In this document: positions 9,225 through 18,829 of the stretch, one piece after another
How the letters are laid out: the number at the start of each line of letters is the position of its first letter
How positions within the stretch are numbered: the first letter of the stretch is position 1
Assembly: GCA_964536015.1 (NCBI GenBank)
Contig: CAZHVS010000005.1
Coordinates: forward strand, 139,271-203,270
DNA from: CAZHVS01 sp964536015
GTDB lineage: Bacteria > Bacteroidota > Ignavibacteria > Ignavibacteriales > Ignavibacteriaceae
Reading direction: 5' to 3'
Length of the DNA stretch: 64,000 nt
Made by a program: the position numbers and the translations under genes
Notes under the pieces: generated by a model
What the model was told of the DNA's origin: nothing
Seen by the model: the letters and a program-made list of their open reading frames with translations, nothing else
Databases searched by the model: none

Positions 9225-10108
9225 ACAGAAAAATTAAAAATACGTTAGCTCTTGTTGGTGTTTTAATATTACTTGCTGTACTTGGTTTCGGTTATATTTT
9301 TATTTTTCAGAAAACAAGTATAAAACACAAAACTGAAGAGCTTAATAATCTTAAAGCAGTTGTGTATGATCCCGAAATACTAAGCCAGCAGCTTCAGGAA
9401 AGAATATTGAAAGCAGCAACTCTGGATTCAGTGCTTGCGGCAAGAAAATTCAATATACCTCAAAACTTATCTACATTAAAATTTTTTGATTTCATCAACT
9501 TAATTTCTACAAAACTTTCTTCCGATGCCAAGTTTAACATAGAATATATTGATACAAGACCAGAAAAAGATTTTTATTTGCATCAATATAAATTAATAGG
9601 AGTAGGTTCTTTTAATGACGTTTATCAACTTGTTTATGCAATTGAACAAAGTAAAGAATTGAAAAAGGTTAAGAATTTAAATCTTAGTAATTATGTTTTG
9701 GCACAGGAAGGAAAGTTGCCAAAATTCCTGGTTAATTTTCAGATTACTGCTGCAGTATATTTTTCAATGGATAACAGGTTCGCAGTTTCTGAGTATAAGG
9801 AAAATAATTTGAATGCAAGAAAATTGTATGATGTTTTTTATCCATTAATTAGGACTGAAATTCCACCAAATCTTGAAGGGCTTTTGGATGTGCAGGGAGC
9901 AAGACTACTCGCTATTGTACCCGAAGGAGCTTTTCTTACTGACATTAAAGGAAATTCATACTTGTTGATGGAAGGTGATGAAGTTTATTTAGGATATCTT
10001 ACAAAAATTGATACAAAAAATTATAAGGTAAGATTTATTTTAAACAAAGGTGGTATAGTTGAAACCATTGACCTTCAATTAGAAAAAGAAATTATAAGTA
10101 AAGAATAA
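9221..10108 (+). CDS. PilO-like protein with PilP-like C-terminal domain
   Basis: A 295-residue protein with one N-terminal membrane helix (about 8-29), a coiled coil (about 35-75) and a periplasmic ferredoxin-like region, the layout of PilO. The last 75 residues (VQGARLLAIVPEGAF, GNSYLLMEGDEVYLG, IVETIDLQL) resemble the small beta domain of PilP, which links the inner-membrane complex to the secretin. A separate pilP is not seen in this operon, so a PilO-PilP fusion fits. ATG overlaps the TGA of the preceding gene, showing translational coupling. Assignment rests on order, topology and short motifs. Confidence 0.65.
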   Translation: MNRKIKNTLALVGVLILLAVLGFGYIFIFQKTSIKHKTEELNNLKAVVYDPEILSQQLQERILKAATLDSVLAARKFNIPQNLSTLKFFDFINLISTKLSSDAKFNIEYIDTRPEKDFYLHQYKLIGVGSFNDVYQLVYAIEQSKELKKVKNLNLSNYVLAQEGKLPKFLVNFQITAAVYFSMDNRFAVSEYKENNLNARKLYDVFYPLIRTEIPPNLEGLLDVQGARLLAIVPEGAFLTDIKGNSYLLMEGDEVYLGYLTKIDTKNYKVRFILNKGGIVETIDLQLEKEIISKE

Positions 10109-10118
10109 GAGTTTCATT

Positions 10119-11330
10119 ATGAAAAAGATATTTAAAAGTTTGCTTTTAATTTTGTTTGTAGTAACAATTTCATTTGCTCAGCAGGGTGTTGAAAAAATGT
10201 TGAACGAATATACCCGCCCGGATGAAGTTGTTTCTATGTCTGCTAATCTTCCTTTTAACCAGGCGATTGAACTTATTAGCAAGGTTAGCGAAGTAAGAAA
10301 AGGAAAAAAGATTGTTCTTGGAGTAGAAAGAGTTCTTCCTATTGGTGTCGAAATTAAAAATATGCAATACGAAAAAGCACTGATGATTATAGTGCAGTAT
10401 GCCAATCTTATTATGGAAGAACGTGACGACCTAATTATTATCAAGAAAAAAGTTGAGATTGTTTCTGACAAAACAAAAGATAACTTTGCTGAAATAGATG
10501 CACGTGAAGTTCGAATCTCGGCAATATTTTTTGAGGCTGATATCGAAGGTTTAAAGGAACGTGGCATAAACTGGCAATTTCTTTTAAGTAAAAAAGGATT
10601 TGATATTGGAACAGAAATGACTTCTACAGCAACTTCTAACGCTTCTAGCGATGGAACGAGCAGTAATTTTAGTGTTAATACTAGTTCTGAATTTGGTATG
10701 GGCTCATTCTTTGGAGAGGCTTTAGCATTATTTAAGTTTATTGAAAGTGAAAAACTGGGAGAAGTTATTGCAAGTCCAAATATTACAGTAAGAGACGGAC
10801 AGGAAGGGAAAATTCAGGTTGGCTCGGACTATTCTATTAAGCAAAGAGATTTTGCCGGTAATGTTACAGATTTTTTCTTTCAGACCGGTTCGATTATAAA
10901 TGTAACTCCACACGTTTATGTTGCTGATGGAATTCCTTATACCTTGTTACATCTACGAGTAGAAAGAAGTACTGGAATTCCCGGTGAAGTAAGTACCGAA
11001 ATCAGGAAAACCTCAGCAACAACGCAGGTGTTGATGCTTGATGGAGAAGAGACGGTTATTGGTGGTTTGTTTCTGAACGATGAAAAAACAGAAAGAGTTG
11101 GAATCCCATTTTTAAAAGACTTACCCTGGTGGGTTTTAGGAATACGTTATCTTGCTGGTGCGGATAAAATAACCGTAACAAAAAAAGAACTTGTTATTCT
11201 TATTAAAGTTGAACTTCTTCCAACGCTGAAGGAGAGACTTGCTAATCCTAACTTTGATAATAAACTTAAAAATGAAATACAGAATTACAAGGATAAAATT
11301 AAATATTATAAATTTGAAAATCAGAACTAA
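10119..11330 (+). CDS. Secretin (PilQ/GspD family), short form
   Basis: A 403-residue protein with a signal peptide (about 1-20, ending FAQQ), a short N-terminal STN-like region (about 25-110) and a secretin core: SPNITVRDGQEGKIQVG and the family signature VGIPFLKDLPWW near residue 330. It forms the outer-membrane channel for the filament. It is shorter than most PilQ proteins because the AMIN domains are missing and the N1-type region is reduced. A Ser/Thr-rich low-complexity segment (about 168-190) probably forms part of the gate or a surface loop. It is the last structural gene of the filament operon. Confidence 0.9.
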   Translation: MKKIFKSLLLILFVVTISFAQQGVEKMLNEYTRPDEVVSMSANLPFNQAIELISKVSEVRKGKKIVLGVERVLPIGVEIKNMQYEKALMIIVQYANLIMEERDDLIIIKKKVEIVSDKTKDNFAEIDAREVRISAIFFEADIEGLKERGINWQFLLSKKGFDIGTEMTSTATSNASSDGTSSNFSVNTSSEFGMGSFFGEALALFKFIESEKLGEVIASPNITVRDGQEGKIQVGSDYSIKQRDFAGNVTDFFFQTGSIINVTPHVYVADGIPYTLLHLRVERSTGIPGEVSTEIRKTSATTQVLMLDGEETVIGGLFLNDEKTERVGIPFLKDLPWWVLGIRYLAGADKITVTKKELVILIKVELLPTLKERLANPNFDNKLKNEIQNYKDKIKYYKFENQN

Positions 11331-11342
11331 TTGTGAATTGAT

Positions 11343-11708
11343 ATGGAAAGAATTTTAATTGTTGATGATGATATAAGCCTTTGCAAAGTTTTACAGGAAG
11401 AGCTTGTTGAAATTGGATATACAACACATTTTGTAAATGGTGCTGATGAAGCATTCTCTTTTATTAAAGAAAATAAAATTGATTTAATGCTTCTCGATTT
11501 AAAAATGCCCGGAAAAGATGGTTTTGATGTTTTACGCGAATTTGAAAACAAACAGGTTGATTTTAAAATTATAGTACTAACTGCATATGCGGATGTTAAA
11601 AGTGCAATTGAGGCTACCAGAATGGGTGCTGCGGATTTTTTAAGTAAACCGTACGACTTTGATGAATTGCTTATTACTATTGCCCGCGTTTTGCAAAAAG
11701 ACAAATAA
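11343..11708 (+). CDS. Single-domain response regulator
   Basis: A 121-residue stand-alone receiver domain with DDD at 8-10, phosphoacceptor Asp52 in LMLLDLKMP, Thr in VLTAYAD and Lys in LSKPYD. There is no output domain, so it acts by protein contact or as a phosphate sink, as in CheY or the small receivers of phosphorelays. It lies 12 bases after the secretin gene and directly abuts the hybrid kinase, so it is probably co-transcribed with both. A link to pilus control is an inference from position. Confidence 0.88.
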   Translation: MERILIVDDDISLCKVLQEELVEIGYTTHFVNGADEAFSFIKENKIDLMLLDLKMPGKDGFDVLREFENKQVDFKIIVLTAYADVKSAIEATRMGAADFLSKPYDFDELLITIARVLQKDK

Positions 11709-14444
11709 ATGAAAATTAGTTTCCGCATTATTCTTATAAATTTTGCGATCGTTGTTCTAATTCTTGGTGGCTCCGGAATCGCATTTTATTCGATAATGTT
11801 TAATGTTTTAACTTCTCAACAATCAAAACGTCTTTTAAAAGCTTCAAATGATTTCCTTTTTTACCTCCAGCAAACTGTGCAGGAAGCCGATGAATCCTTT
11901 AATCTTATTAATGATGAAAAACTAAAGAAAAATTCTGGTAATATTTCTAACCTTGATGTTAATCTTGATTTTTTGTTCAAAATAGCAGATGATTCATTAA
12001 TTTATCCAAATAATATTTTTTACAAAAAAAACAGTGTTAATTATAATGGTAATGTTGTTACACATGAAGAATTTATAAAAAACAATCCGTTTATAATTAT
12101 TAAAAATTTTAAAATCAATTCACGACAATCTTACTATTATGGAATTGCTCTTTCCAAAATTCTTTTGAATTCAATTGCAAAAAAGATAGATGCAGATATT
12201 GCGGTTTTTATAGATGATAATTTTGCTGAGTATTCAAACGAAGAAGTTAATCAGAAGTTTTTTTATTCACTTAACAAAGGTTATGATTATTTAAAACTTA
12301 AAGGTAATTTTGATATTTACTCAGAAAGTGCAGGGAATATTTATTTTCTTGCTACTATGTATAGAATTAAAGATTATTCTCCTGCTGGAAAAAAAATTGC
12401 TACCATAATTTTTTCTACTTCGGATGAGACCGCAAAGTTAAGGGATAGCATTGGCGATATTCTTATTATTCTTGGAATATCCAGTGTTTCTTTATCTTTA
12501 ATATTAAGTTTACTTTTTACTTCCAAAATTAGAAAACAAATCGCTCAGCTAAATGAAGCAACCGAGATTACTAAATCTGGAAAGTTTAATAATCGCATCG
12601 AAATGAAAAGTAATGATGAGCTTGGAGATTTAGCAAGAGCTTTTAATAATATGCTTGATGAATTAGAACGTAAAGAAAAATCGGAACATGAGTATGCTGA
12701 TTTTATTACTCTTATTAATCAGAACCCATCATTAGGCCAAATAGCTGATGCAGCATTGAATAAAATAATCAATACTACAGGCTCAAATGTTGGAGCTATT
12801 TATCTTGTCGAAAAAGATAAAATCATTTTCGTTTCGTCATATGGAATTGAAAGAGAACATTTTAATAAAAAATCTGTAAATGAGTTTTATAAACTATCGA
12901 TTCAAAAATGTGAAACGATAGAAGTAAAATTCGATTCGGATTATCCTACTGTTTCAACAGGATTAATAAATTTTGATATTAAATATTTATTGATCCTTCC
13001 AATTATCTATAACAACAAAGTTATTGCAATACTTGAACTTGGTTCTGTAAATCAACTTGGTGCTGATGTTAAGATCTATCTTGAAAAAATTAAAGAACAA
13101 CTTGCAATTGGCATTACAAACGCAACAGCTTTTCATCAGCTCGAAAAACTTGTTGAAGAATTAAAAAATCTAAATGATCAATACCAGAAACAAAATCTTC
13201 AGATTACTCAACAAAATGAAAGTCTTGTTGAATTACATAAACAACTACAGGAAAAAGCTATTGAACTGGAGATTCAAAAAAAACGAGCAGAAGAATCGAC
13301 AATACTCAAATCCCAATTCTTAGCTTTAATGTCTCATGAATTAAAAACTCCGTTGAATGCAATTCTTGGTTTATCGGAATTAATATTAAGTGAAGGAATG
13401 CTTTCAGAAAAAAATTCTGAACGACTTTCGGTCGTGGTTAAAAGTAGTAAAAGATTGATGAATCTTATCAACGATATTTTAATATTTTCAAAAATTGAAG
13501 CTGGTAAAATCGAAGTCAGAAGTGAAACTTTTTCACTGGATGAAATTTTACAAGAAATAAAAACAACTTTTTCACCTATTGCATCTGAAAAAAACATAAA
13601 ACTGCTAATTGAAAATGAAGTTGATAATAACTTGGCAATTAATTCGGACAAAACTAAAATTCTTCAGTTGTTGTTTAACTTAATTGATAATGCTATTAAA
13701 TTTACAGAAGAAGGATTTGTTAAGTTAACAATTAAAAATATTAATAGCAGCCACCTGATTATTGCGGTACAAGACACGGGAAAAGGAATTTCAGAAAAAG
13801 AAAAAGAATTTATTTTTGAAGAATTCAGACAGGGAGATAGTTCTACCACAAGACGTTTTGGTGGAAGCGGATTGGGATTGTCTATTTGTAAAAAGTTTGT
13901 TGATTTACTAGGTGGAGAAATCTCAGTAATAAGTAATGAGGGCAAAGGCTCCGAGTTTATTGTTAATATTCCTGTCTCCTTCATCAATGAATCTGAAAAA
14001 GAAAAAGTAGAACCAAATAAAAGATCGGAGAATGTTGATTTTGATAAAGCTGAAATAGAGGCAGTTGGGAAAAATCGTTCGCTTTTACCTATATTAATTG
14101 TTGATGATGATCCATCGAGTTTATTTACATTGAATGAAATAGTAGAAAAAGCAGGTTATAATACTTTAATTGCAAAAAATGGGAAAGAATGTCTTGAGGT
14201 TCTTGAAAATATAGAACCAGGATTAATATTATTAGACATTATGATGCCGGTAATGGATGGTTTTCAGACTATTCAAAAGATTAAAGCGAATAAAAGTTTA
14301 GCTTCAATTCCGGTTATCGCTGTCTCAGCAAAAGCAATGGCTGAAGATAAAAGAATTGTATTAAAATATGGTTTTCATTCTTTCATTTCAAAACCAATAA
14401 ATGCCCAGGATGTTATAGAGCAGATTTTAAAATTTTATAAATGA
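11709..14444 (+). CDS. Hybrid sensor histidine kinase (HAMP-GAF-HisKA-HATPase-REC)
   Basis: A 911-residue membrane kinase. Membrane helices at about 9-30 and 245-270 enclose a periplasmic sensor of about 215 residues. Then come HAMP (about 270-325), a GAF-like domain (about 340-480), a long coiled coil, the DHp helix with His in LMSHELKTPLN (about 543), HATPase_c with DTGKGIS and GGSGLGLS, and a C-terminal receiver domain starting PILIVDDD at about 795 with Asp in LILLDIMMP. It overlaps the next gene by 4 bases. Together with the flanking receiver proteins it could form a phosphorelay. Confidence 0.9.
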   Translation: MKISFRIILINFAIVVLILGGSGIAFYSIMFNVLTSQQSKRLLKASNDFLFYLQQTVQEADESFNLINDEKLKKNSGNISNLDVNLDFLFKIADDSLIYPNNIFYKKNSVNYNGNVVTHEEFIKNNPFIIIKNFKINSRQSYYYGIALSKILLNSIAKKIDADIAVFIDDNFAEYSNEEVNQKFFYSLNKGYDYLKLKGNFDIYSESAGNIYFLATMYRIKDYSPAGKKIATIIFSTSDETAKLRDSIGDILIILGISSVSLSLILSLLFTSKIRKQIAQLNEATEITKSGKFNNRIEMKSNDELGDLARAFNNMLDELERKEKSEHEYADFITLINQNPSLGQIADAALNKIINTTGSNVGAIYLVEKDKIIFVSSYGIEREHFNKKSVNEFYKLSIQKCETIEVKFDSDYPTVSTGLINFDIKYLLILPIIYNNKVIAILELGSVNQLGADVKIYLEKIKEQLAIGITNATAFHQLEKLVEELKNLNDQYQKQNLQITQQNESLVELHKQLQEKAIELEIQKKRAEESTILKSQFLALMSHELKTPLNAILGLSELILSEGMLSEKNSERLSVVVKSSKRLMNLINDILIFSKIEAGKIEVRSETFSLDEILQEIKTTFSPIASEKNIKLLIENEVDNNLAINSDKTKILQLLFNLIDNAIKFTEEGFVKLTIKNINSSHLIIAVQDTGKGISEKEKEFIFEEFRQGDSSTTRRFGGSGLGLSICKKFVDLLGGEISVISNEGKGSEFIVNIPVSFINESEKEKVEPNKRSENVDFDKAEIEAVGKNRSLLPILIVDDDPSSLFTLNEIVEKAGYNTLIAKNGKECLEVLENIEPGLILLDIMMPVMDGFQTIQKIKANKSLASIPVIAVSAKAMAEDKRIVLKYGFHSFISKPINAQDVIEQILKFYK

Positions 14445-15124
14445 AAGCACCTATGAAAAAAATATTGATTGTTGATGATCATCCCACAAATATTCTTATA
14501 CTCAGGGAACGTCTAGTCAAAGAAGATTTTGAAATAATAACAGCAAATAACGGAGAAGAAGGTGTTGCTGCTGCAATTGAAAATAAACCAGACCTTGTAT
14601 TGCTGGATGTTATTATGCCCGATGTTTCAGGTATTGAAGTTTGTAAAACACTGTCATCAGATCCAAGGACTTCATCTGTTCCTGTAATTCTGGTCACTGC
14701 AAGAATATCTCACCAGGATATTGAAGAAGGTTTTAGAGCGGGTGCTTTTGATTATATTAAAAAACCAATAGATCTTGATGAGCTTGTAATAAGAGTTAAA
14801 TCGGCTCTTCGATTTCGCGAAACACATCAACTACAAATTGAAAATGCTCGATTTAAAACTTTTGCTGCTACTGTTGTAACCGCAAATCATAAAATTAAAC
14901 AACCACTAACAATAATCTCATTATCCTTATCTGCATTAAAGAGAGAAATAAATAAAGAAGAAATCTCTCGCGAAGCAATTACAAAACGACTTGAATATAT
15001 TGATAAAGCTATTAGCGATATCAATCAGGTTCTAAATCAATTAAATACCACCGAAAGACCAAAAATAGCCGAGTACTTGATGGACATAAAAATGGTTGAT
15101 ATTGAAAATGAAAAATCAGATTAA
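14441..15124 (+). CDS. Receiver domain fused to a DHp-like helix without an ATPase domain
   Basis: A 227-residue protein. Residues 5-120 are a receiver domain (DDH at the start, LVLLDVIMPD with the phosphoacceptor Asp, Lys in IKKPID). After it comes a helical segment with ANHKIKQPLTIISLSLS (His150), which resembles the H box of DHp domains, but the protein ends about 75 residues later without any HATPase_c motif. It may be a response regulator with a phosphotransfer-like or dimerisation output, or a degenerate kinase. The start overlaps the hybrid kinase stop by 4 bases and its end overlaps the convergent kinase gene by 9 bases. Confidence 0.75.
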   Translation: MKAPMKKILIVDDHPTNILILRERLVKEDFEIITANNGEEGVAAAIENKPDLVLLDVIMPDVSGIEVCKTLSSDPRTSSVPVILVTARISHQDIEEGFRAGAFDYIKKPIDLDELVIRVKSALRFRETHQLQIENARFKTFAATVVTANHKIKQPLTIISLSLSALKREINKEEISREAITKRLEYIDKAISDINQVLNQLNTTERPKIAEYLMDIKMVDIENEKSD

Positions 15125-16756
15125 TGCTCTTACAGTTTCAAGAAGAGTTTCAAAATCGTAAGGTTTATTCAGAAGTTTGTTAATGCCAATCTTTTCAATA
15201 TCAAGTGATTCAACAACTCCAAGGCTGCCTGTAGAAAGAATTATTGGAAAATTAAAATTTAACTCCCGAATTTTTTTTATACATTCAATACCGTTCATTT
15301 CAGGCATATTATAATCGATTACAAGTAAATCAATCACTATTTCTTCGGTAAGAAGTTTTAGAACTTCTTTGCCGTTTTGTACTTTAAGCACGTAATAATC
15401 AGCAGATTCTAGAAGCTCTGCAATTAAATCTTGGAGCATTTCTTCATCATCCGCAAGCAGAATTATTTTTGTCTCTTTTTCTTCATGTTTAACCGCTTGT
15501 TCAATGGCGGGTAAAAAGACACAAAATGATGTTCCTTTGTTTAACTCACTTTCAACTTCTATATGACCATTGTGGGCTTTTATTATTCCATACGAAACAT
15601 ACAATCCTATACCTGAGTCTGTCTCTTTCTTTTTTGTTGAAAAGTAGGGATCGAAAATTTTCTGAATATTTTCCTCGCTAATTCCACATCCATTGTCAGT
15701 TACAGTTATACTAATATAATTTCCTTTTACAAGTGAAGGAAATTGTATTTGATTATCATCTGTAACCAAAAAATTTTTTGCAGAAAGAGTAATGTTCCCT
15801 TCTTCTTTAATAGCTTCTTTTGCATTTACACAAAGGTTCATCAACACCTGGTGAATTTGAGTGCTGTTCCCAAAAAATCTCGATGTGTTTTTTTCGACAT
15901 TAGTATTAAATTTAATTCCCTGCGGAAGAGTATTTTTAAATGCATTAGAAATTTCGTCAATTAATAAAGAGGTAGATACTTCTTCGTTTTGTCTTACAGT
16001 TTTCTTTCCATAACTAAGCAAACCTTTGGTTAAATCTCTTGAGCGTTTTGCACAATCTTCAATAGTATCTATTAACTTAATCGATTCAGCATCAACATTT
16101 TTCCTTTTAAGAAGATTAACGCTTGCAAATATGCTTGATAAAAGATTGTTAAAGTCGTGAGCCATACCGCTTGCAAGTTTACCAATTGTTTCAAGTTTTT
16201 CTGCTTGTTTTAATTTGTTCTGAAGCTCTCGGTTAAATTCATTAGTTTTTATTAAAGTAATTGTAAATCCGGCTATAAAGGATAATTGTTCAACCAGCTC
16301 AAGATTAAATCTGCTTAAAGAATGCTGATTAGCGATGACTAAAAATGCTTTTAATTTTTTATCAAAAAAACATGGTGAGAGTAAAATATTTGAATTATTT
16401 GTTAATGAAAAAATGTGTGTAAAGACTTGATTATATTGGTTAAGATTAATAATCCCTTTATTCAAATCAATTAACTGTAAAATAAAAGGCAGATTATTTT
16501 TTATTTCCGTCTCCACCTCATTAAGAGCATTTATTTTTTCTGAATTTAGTATGAAAAAATCTTCTATGCCATTTCCAGATAATGAAGCGAAAATATTTAA
16601 ACTGGAATTGAGAGTTGATGCAAGACTTTCAAGTAAATGGGTGTAAATTTCTGCGTGAGATTTTCCCTGTATAATTGCAGAGAAAATATTCTCATAAATT
16701 ATTGAAGTTAGTGTTGTTTTATCTTCCTGCGATGGTTTGTTCATATAGTTACTCAC
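15116..16756 (-). CDS. Soluble hybrid histidine kinase (GAF-like, HisKA, HATPase, REC)
   Basis: A 546-residue protein without membrane segments. An N-terminal GAF-like region (about 15-180) precedes the DHp helix with SGMAHDFNNLLS (His near 198), an HATPase_c domain (LCVNAKEAI as N box, DNGCGIS, DSGIGLYVS) and a C-terminal receiver (about 425-546, LLVIDYNMPE). The order kinase-receiver on one chain suggests intramolecular phosphotransfer. The GTG start overlaps the upstream NtrC-type gene by 8 bases; an ATG four codons in is an alternative start. The pair is one operon. Confidence 0.88.
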   Translation of the reverse strand: MSNYMNKPSQEDKTTLTSIIYENIFSAIIQGKSHAEIYTHLLESLASTLNSSLNIFASLSGNGIEDFFILNSEKINALNEVETEIKNNLPFILQLIDLNKGIINLNQYNQVFTHIFSLTNNSNILLSPCFFDKKLKAFLVIANQHSLSRFNLELVEQLSFIAGFTITLIKTNEFNRELQNKLKQAEKLETIGKLASGMAHDFNNLLSSIFASVNLLKRKNVDAESIKLIDTIEDCAKRSRDLTKGLLSYGKKTVRQNEEVSTSLLIDEISNAFKNTLPQGIKFNTNVEKNTSRFFGNSTQIHQVLMNLCVNAKEAIKEEGNITLSAKNFLVTDDNQIQFPSLVKGNYISITVTDNGCGISEENIQKIFDPYFSTKKKETDSGIGLYVSYGIIKAHNGHIEVESELNKGTSFCVFLPAIEQAVKHEEKETKIILLADDEEMLQDLIAELLESADYYVLKVQNGKEVLKLLTEEIVIDLLVIDYNMPEMNGIECIKKIRELNFNFPIILSTGSLGVVESLDIEKIGINKLLNKPYDFETLLETVRALI

Positions 16757-18116
16757 TGAAAGGGCTAAGTTTATATTTTTTAATTTTTGTATAAAGTGTT
16801 TTCTGGCTGATACCTAGCTGTAGAGAAGTTTTTAAACGATCCCACTTATTGTTATCGAGTGCTTTTTTAATATGAAATTTTTCCATTTCTTCAATCGAAA
16901 TGGCTTCTCTATTAATATATACATCATTGCTTGGAAGCTGTGTATTATTTGCATGAGGTGTAATAAAAAGATTTTCTTTCCTGATAATATTGTCCTCTGA
17001 AAAAATAATTGCTCTTTCAATAATGTGTTCAAGTTCTCGAACGTTACCTGGGAAATCATATTGCATTAATGTTTTCTCTGCTTCATGCGATAAAATTTTT
17101 GGTGAACGAACTGGAGATTTTTTTTGAAGGAAGTGTGATGCCAAAATTGGAATATCATCTTTTCTTTCTCTTAAAGGTGGAACAGTAAGAGTAATAACAT
17201 TAAGACGAAAGAGCAAATCTTTTCTGAAATTTTTCTTTTCAGCTTCTTCGAGCAAATTTCTGTTTGTAGCTACAATAATTCTTACATTAGAAGTTAAATT
17301 ATGTACGCCGCCGATACGTCTGAATTCACCGTTTTCAATAAATCTTAATAGTTTTGGCTGGATATTAAGGCTCATTTCACCAATCTCATCAAGAAAAAGA
17401 GTGCTCCAGTTTGCAATTTCCACAAGTCCGGGTTTGGAAGTTTTTGCATCAGTAAAAGCGCCTTTCTCATAACCGAATAGTTCGCTTTCAATCAACTGAT
17501 CCGGCAGTGAAGCGCAGTTGATAACTACAAAAAGTTTGTTTCTCCTTAAAGAATTGTAATGAATGTATTCTGCAAGAAGCTCTTTACCGGTTCCCGTTTC
17601 ACCTTCGATTAGAATATTGGAATCAGTCTTGGCGGCTTTTTCTGCTAGTGAAATAATTTTTTTTATTGCTTGACTTTCACCAACAATTTTATTTGGATGA
17701 GAACTTTTCGCCTGTTTCTCAAGTATTTCACTTTTTATTATTAACTCTTTGTGTTCTAATGCCCGTTTTATGGAAAGAAGAAGCTCATCAAAATTGTAAG
17801 GTTTTGTTTTAAAATCGTAAGCTCCAAGTTTTGTACATTCGACAGCTTTACTTATATCCGCTTCAGCAGTCAAAATAATTACGGGAAGATTAGGATAGTG
17901 TTCTACAGTATGTCTCAAAACATCTTCACCAGAAATCATAGGCATTCGAAGGTCTAAAAGGAAAAGGTCGTAATTTTTTTTCTTCAGCAATTCAATGGCA
18001 AAATTGCCATTGTAAACAGAATCAACACTGAAGCCGGAAGTTATTAGTTGTTCTTTTAACAAATAGCACAAAGCTTCATCATCATCGCAGATTAATATTT
18101 TGTAATTTCCGTTCAT
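16749..18116 (-). CDS. NtrC-family sigma-54-dependent response regulator
   Basis: A 455-residue regulator with receiver (1-120, LFLLDLRMP), AAA+ domain (about 145-375, Walker A GETGTGKELL, Walker B TLFLDEIGEM) and a Fis-type helix-turn-helix at the C-terminus (LGISQKTLYTKIKKY). The sigma-54-contacting loop reads GAFTDA instead of GAFTGA. It is followed with overlap by a soluble hybrid kinase, its likely partner. It would activate sigma-54 promoters. Confidence 0.92.
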   Translation of the reverse strand: MNGNYKILICDDDEALCYLLKEQLITSGFSVDSVYNGNFAIELLKKKNYDLFLLDLRMPMISGEDVLRHTVEHYPNLPVIILTAEADISKAVECTKLGAYDFKTKPYNFDELLLSIKRALEHKELIIKSEILEKQAKSSHPNKIVGESQAIKKIISLAEKAAKTDSNILIEGETGTGKELLAEYIHYNSLRRNKLFVVINCASLPDQLIESELFGYEKGAFTDAKTSKPGLVEIANWSTLFLDEIGEMSLNIQPKLLRFIENGEFRRIGGVHNLTSNVRIIVATNRNLLEEAEKKNFRKDLLFRLNVITLTVPPLRERKDDIPILASHFLQKKSPVRSPKILSHEAEKTLMQYDFPGNVRELEHIIERAIIFSEDNIIRKENLFITPHANNTQLPSNDVYINREAISIEEMEKFHIKKALDNNKWDRLKTSLQLGISQKTLYTKIKKYKLSPFSE

Positions 18117-18241
18117 TCTTTTATTAAATGATGTAGCATAATTCTCACTCGAAAAATAATTAAAAAATATGAAAGCATTATCTTAAAAAGTTAATTAATT
18201 AAGGCTACATTTCGGGTGAAAAAAAGAAAATTTCAAATTCA

Positions 18242-18790
18242 ATGAAACAAAAAATTATTTTAATCGGTGATTCGATTACGCATTCATTTGATGTGAATAA
18301 ATTGCTGCCTGAGTTTTACATAATAAACAAGGGAATTTATGGTGATAATTCACCAGGAGTACTAAAAAGAATTGAGACAGATGTAATTCAAAATAATCCG
18401 GATTTAGTTTTTTTGTTAATTGGTACAAATGATTTTGCTCTTGAAAGAACCGATGAAGAGTTGCTTTCTACAATAAATGAAATTATAATCTCAATGATTT
18501 CATCTCTTCCACAGACAAAAATATTTTTAACTTCAATTTTGCCAACTAATAAAATCGAAAACAGGCCAAATGATAGAATACTTAAAGTTAATGATCATAT
18601 TCAAAATTTAGCCATTAAAAGAAATGTTAATTATTTCGATTTACATTCTTTATTGCTTGATGATAATGGGAATTTGAATAAGGCTTATACTACTGACGGA
18701 CTTCACTTAAGTGATAATGGATATGTTGTCTGGGCAAAAGCACTACGAAAATTATTGAAAGAGCAGCTTCATAGTATAGAAGAAAAATAG
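18242..18790 (+). CDS. SGNH/GDSL-family hydrolase
   Basis: A 182-residue SGNH hydrolase without a signal peptide. Block I is IGDSIT (nucleophile Ser11), block II Gly is in GIYGDNS, block III is GTND (61-64) and block V is DGLHLS (Asp152, His155). All catalytic residues are present. Such enzymes are esterases, thioesterases or acetyl-sugar esterases; the substrate cannot be told from sequence. The gene stands alone between divergent signalling genes and the DUF4159 gene. Confidence 0.88.
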   Translation: MKQKIILIGDSITHSFDVNKLLPEFYIINKGIYGDNSPGVLKRIETDVIQNNPDLVFLLIGTNDFALERTDEELLSTINEIIISMISSLPQTKIFLTSILPTNKIENRPNDRILKVNDHIQNLAIKRNVNYFDLHSLLLDDNGNLNKAYTTDGLHLSDNGYVVWAKALRKLLKEQLHSIEEK

Positions 18791-18829
18791 GATTGTTAAT
18801 ATTATAAGTTAGAATTTATTTTCAGATGC

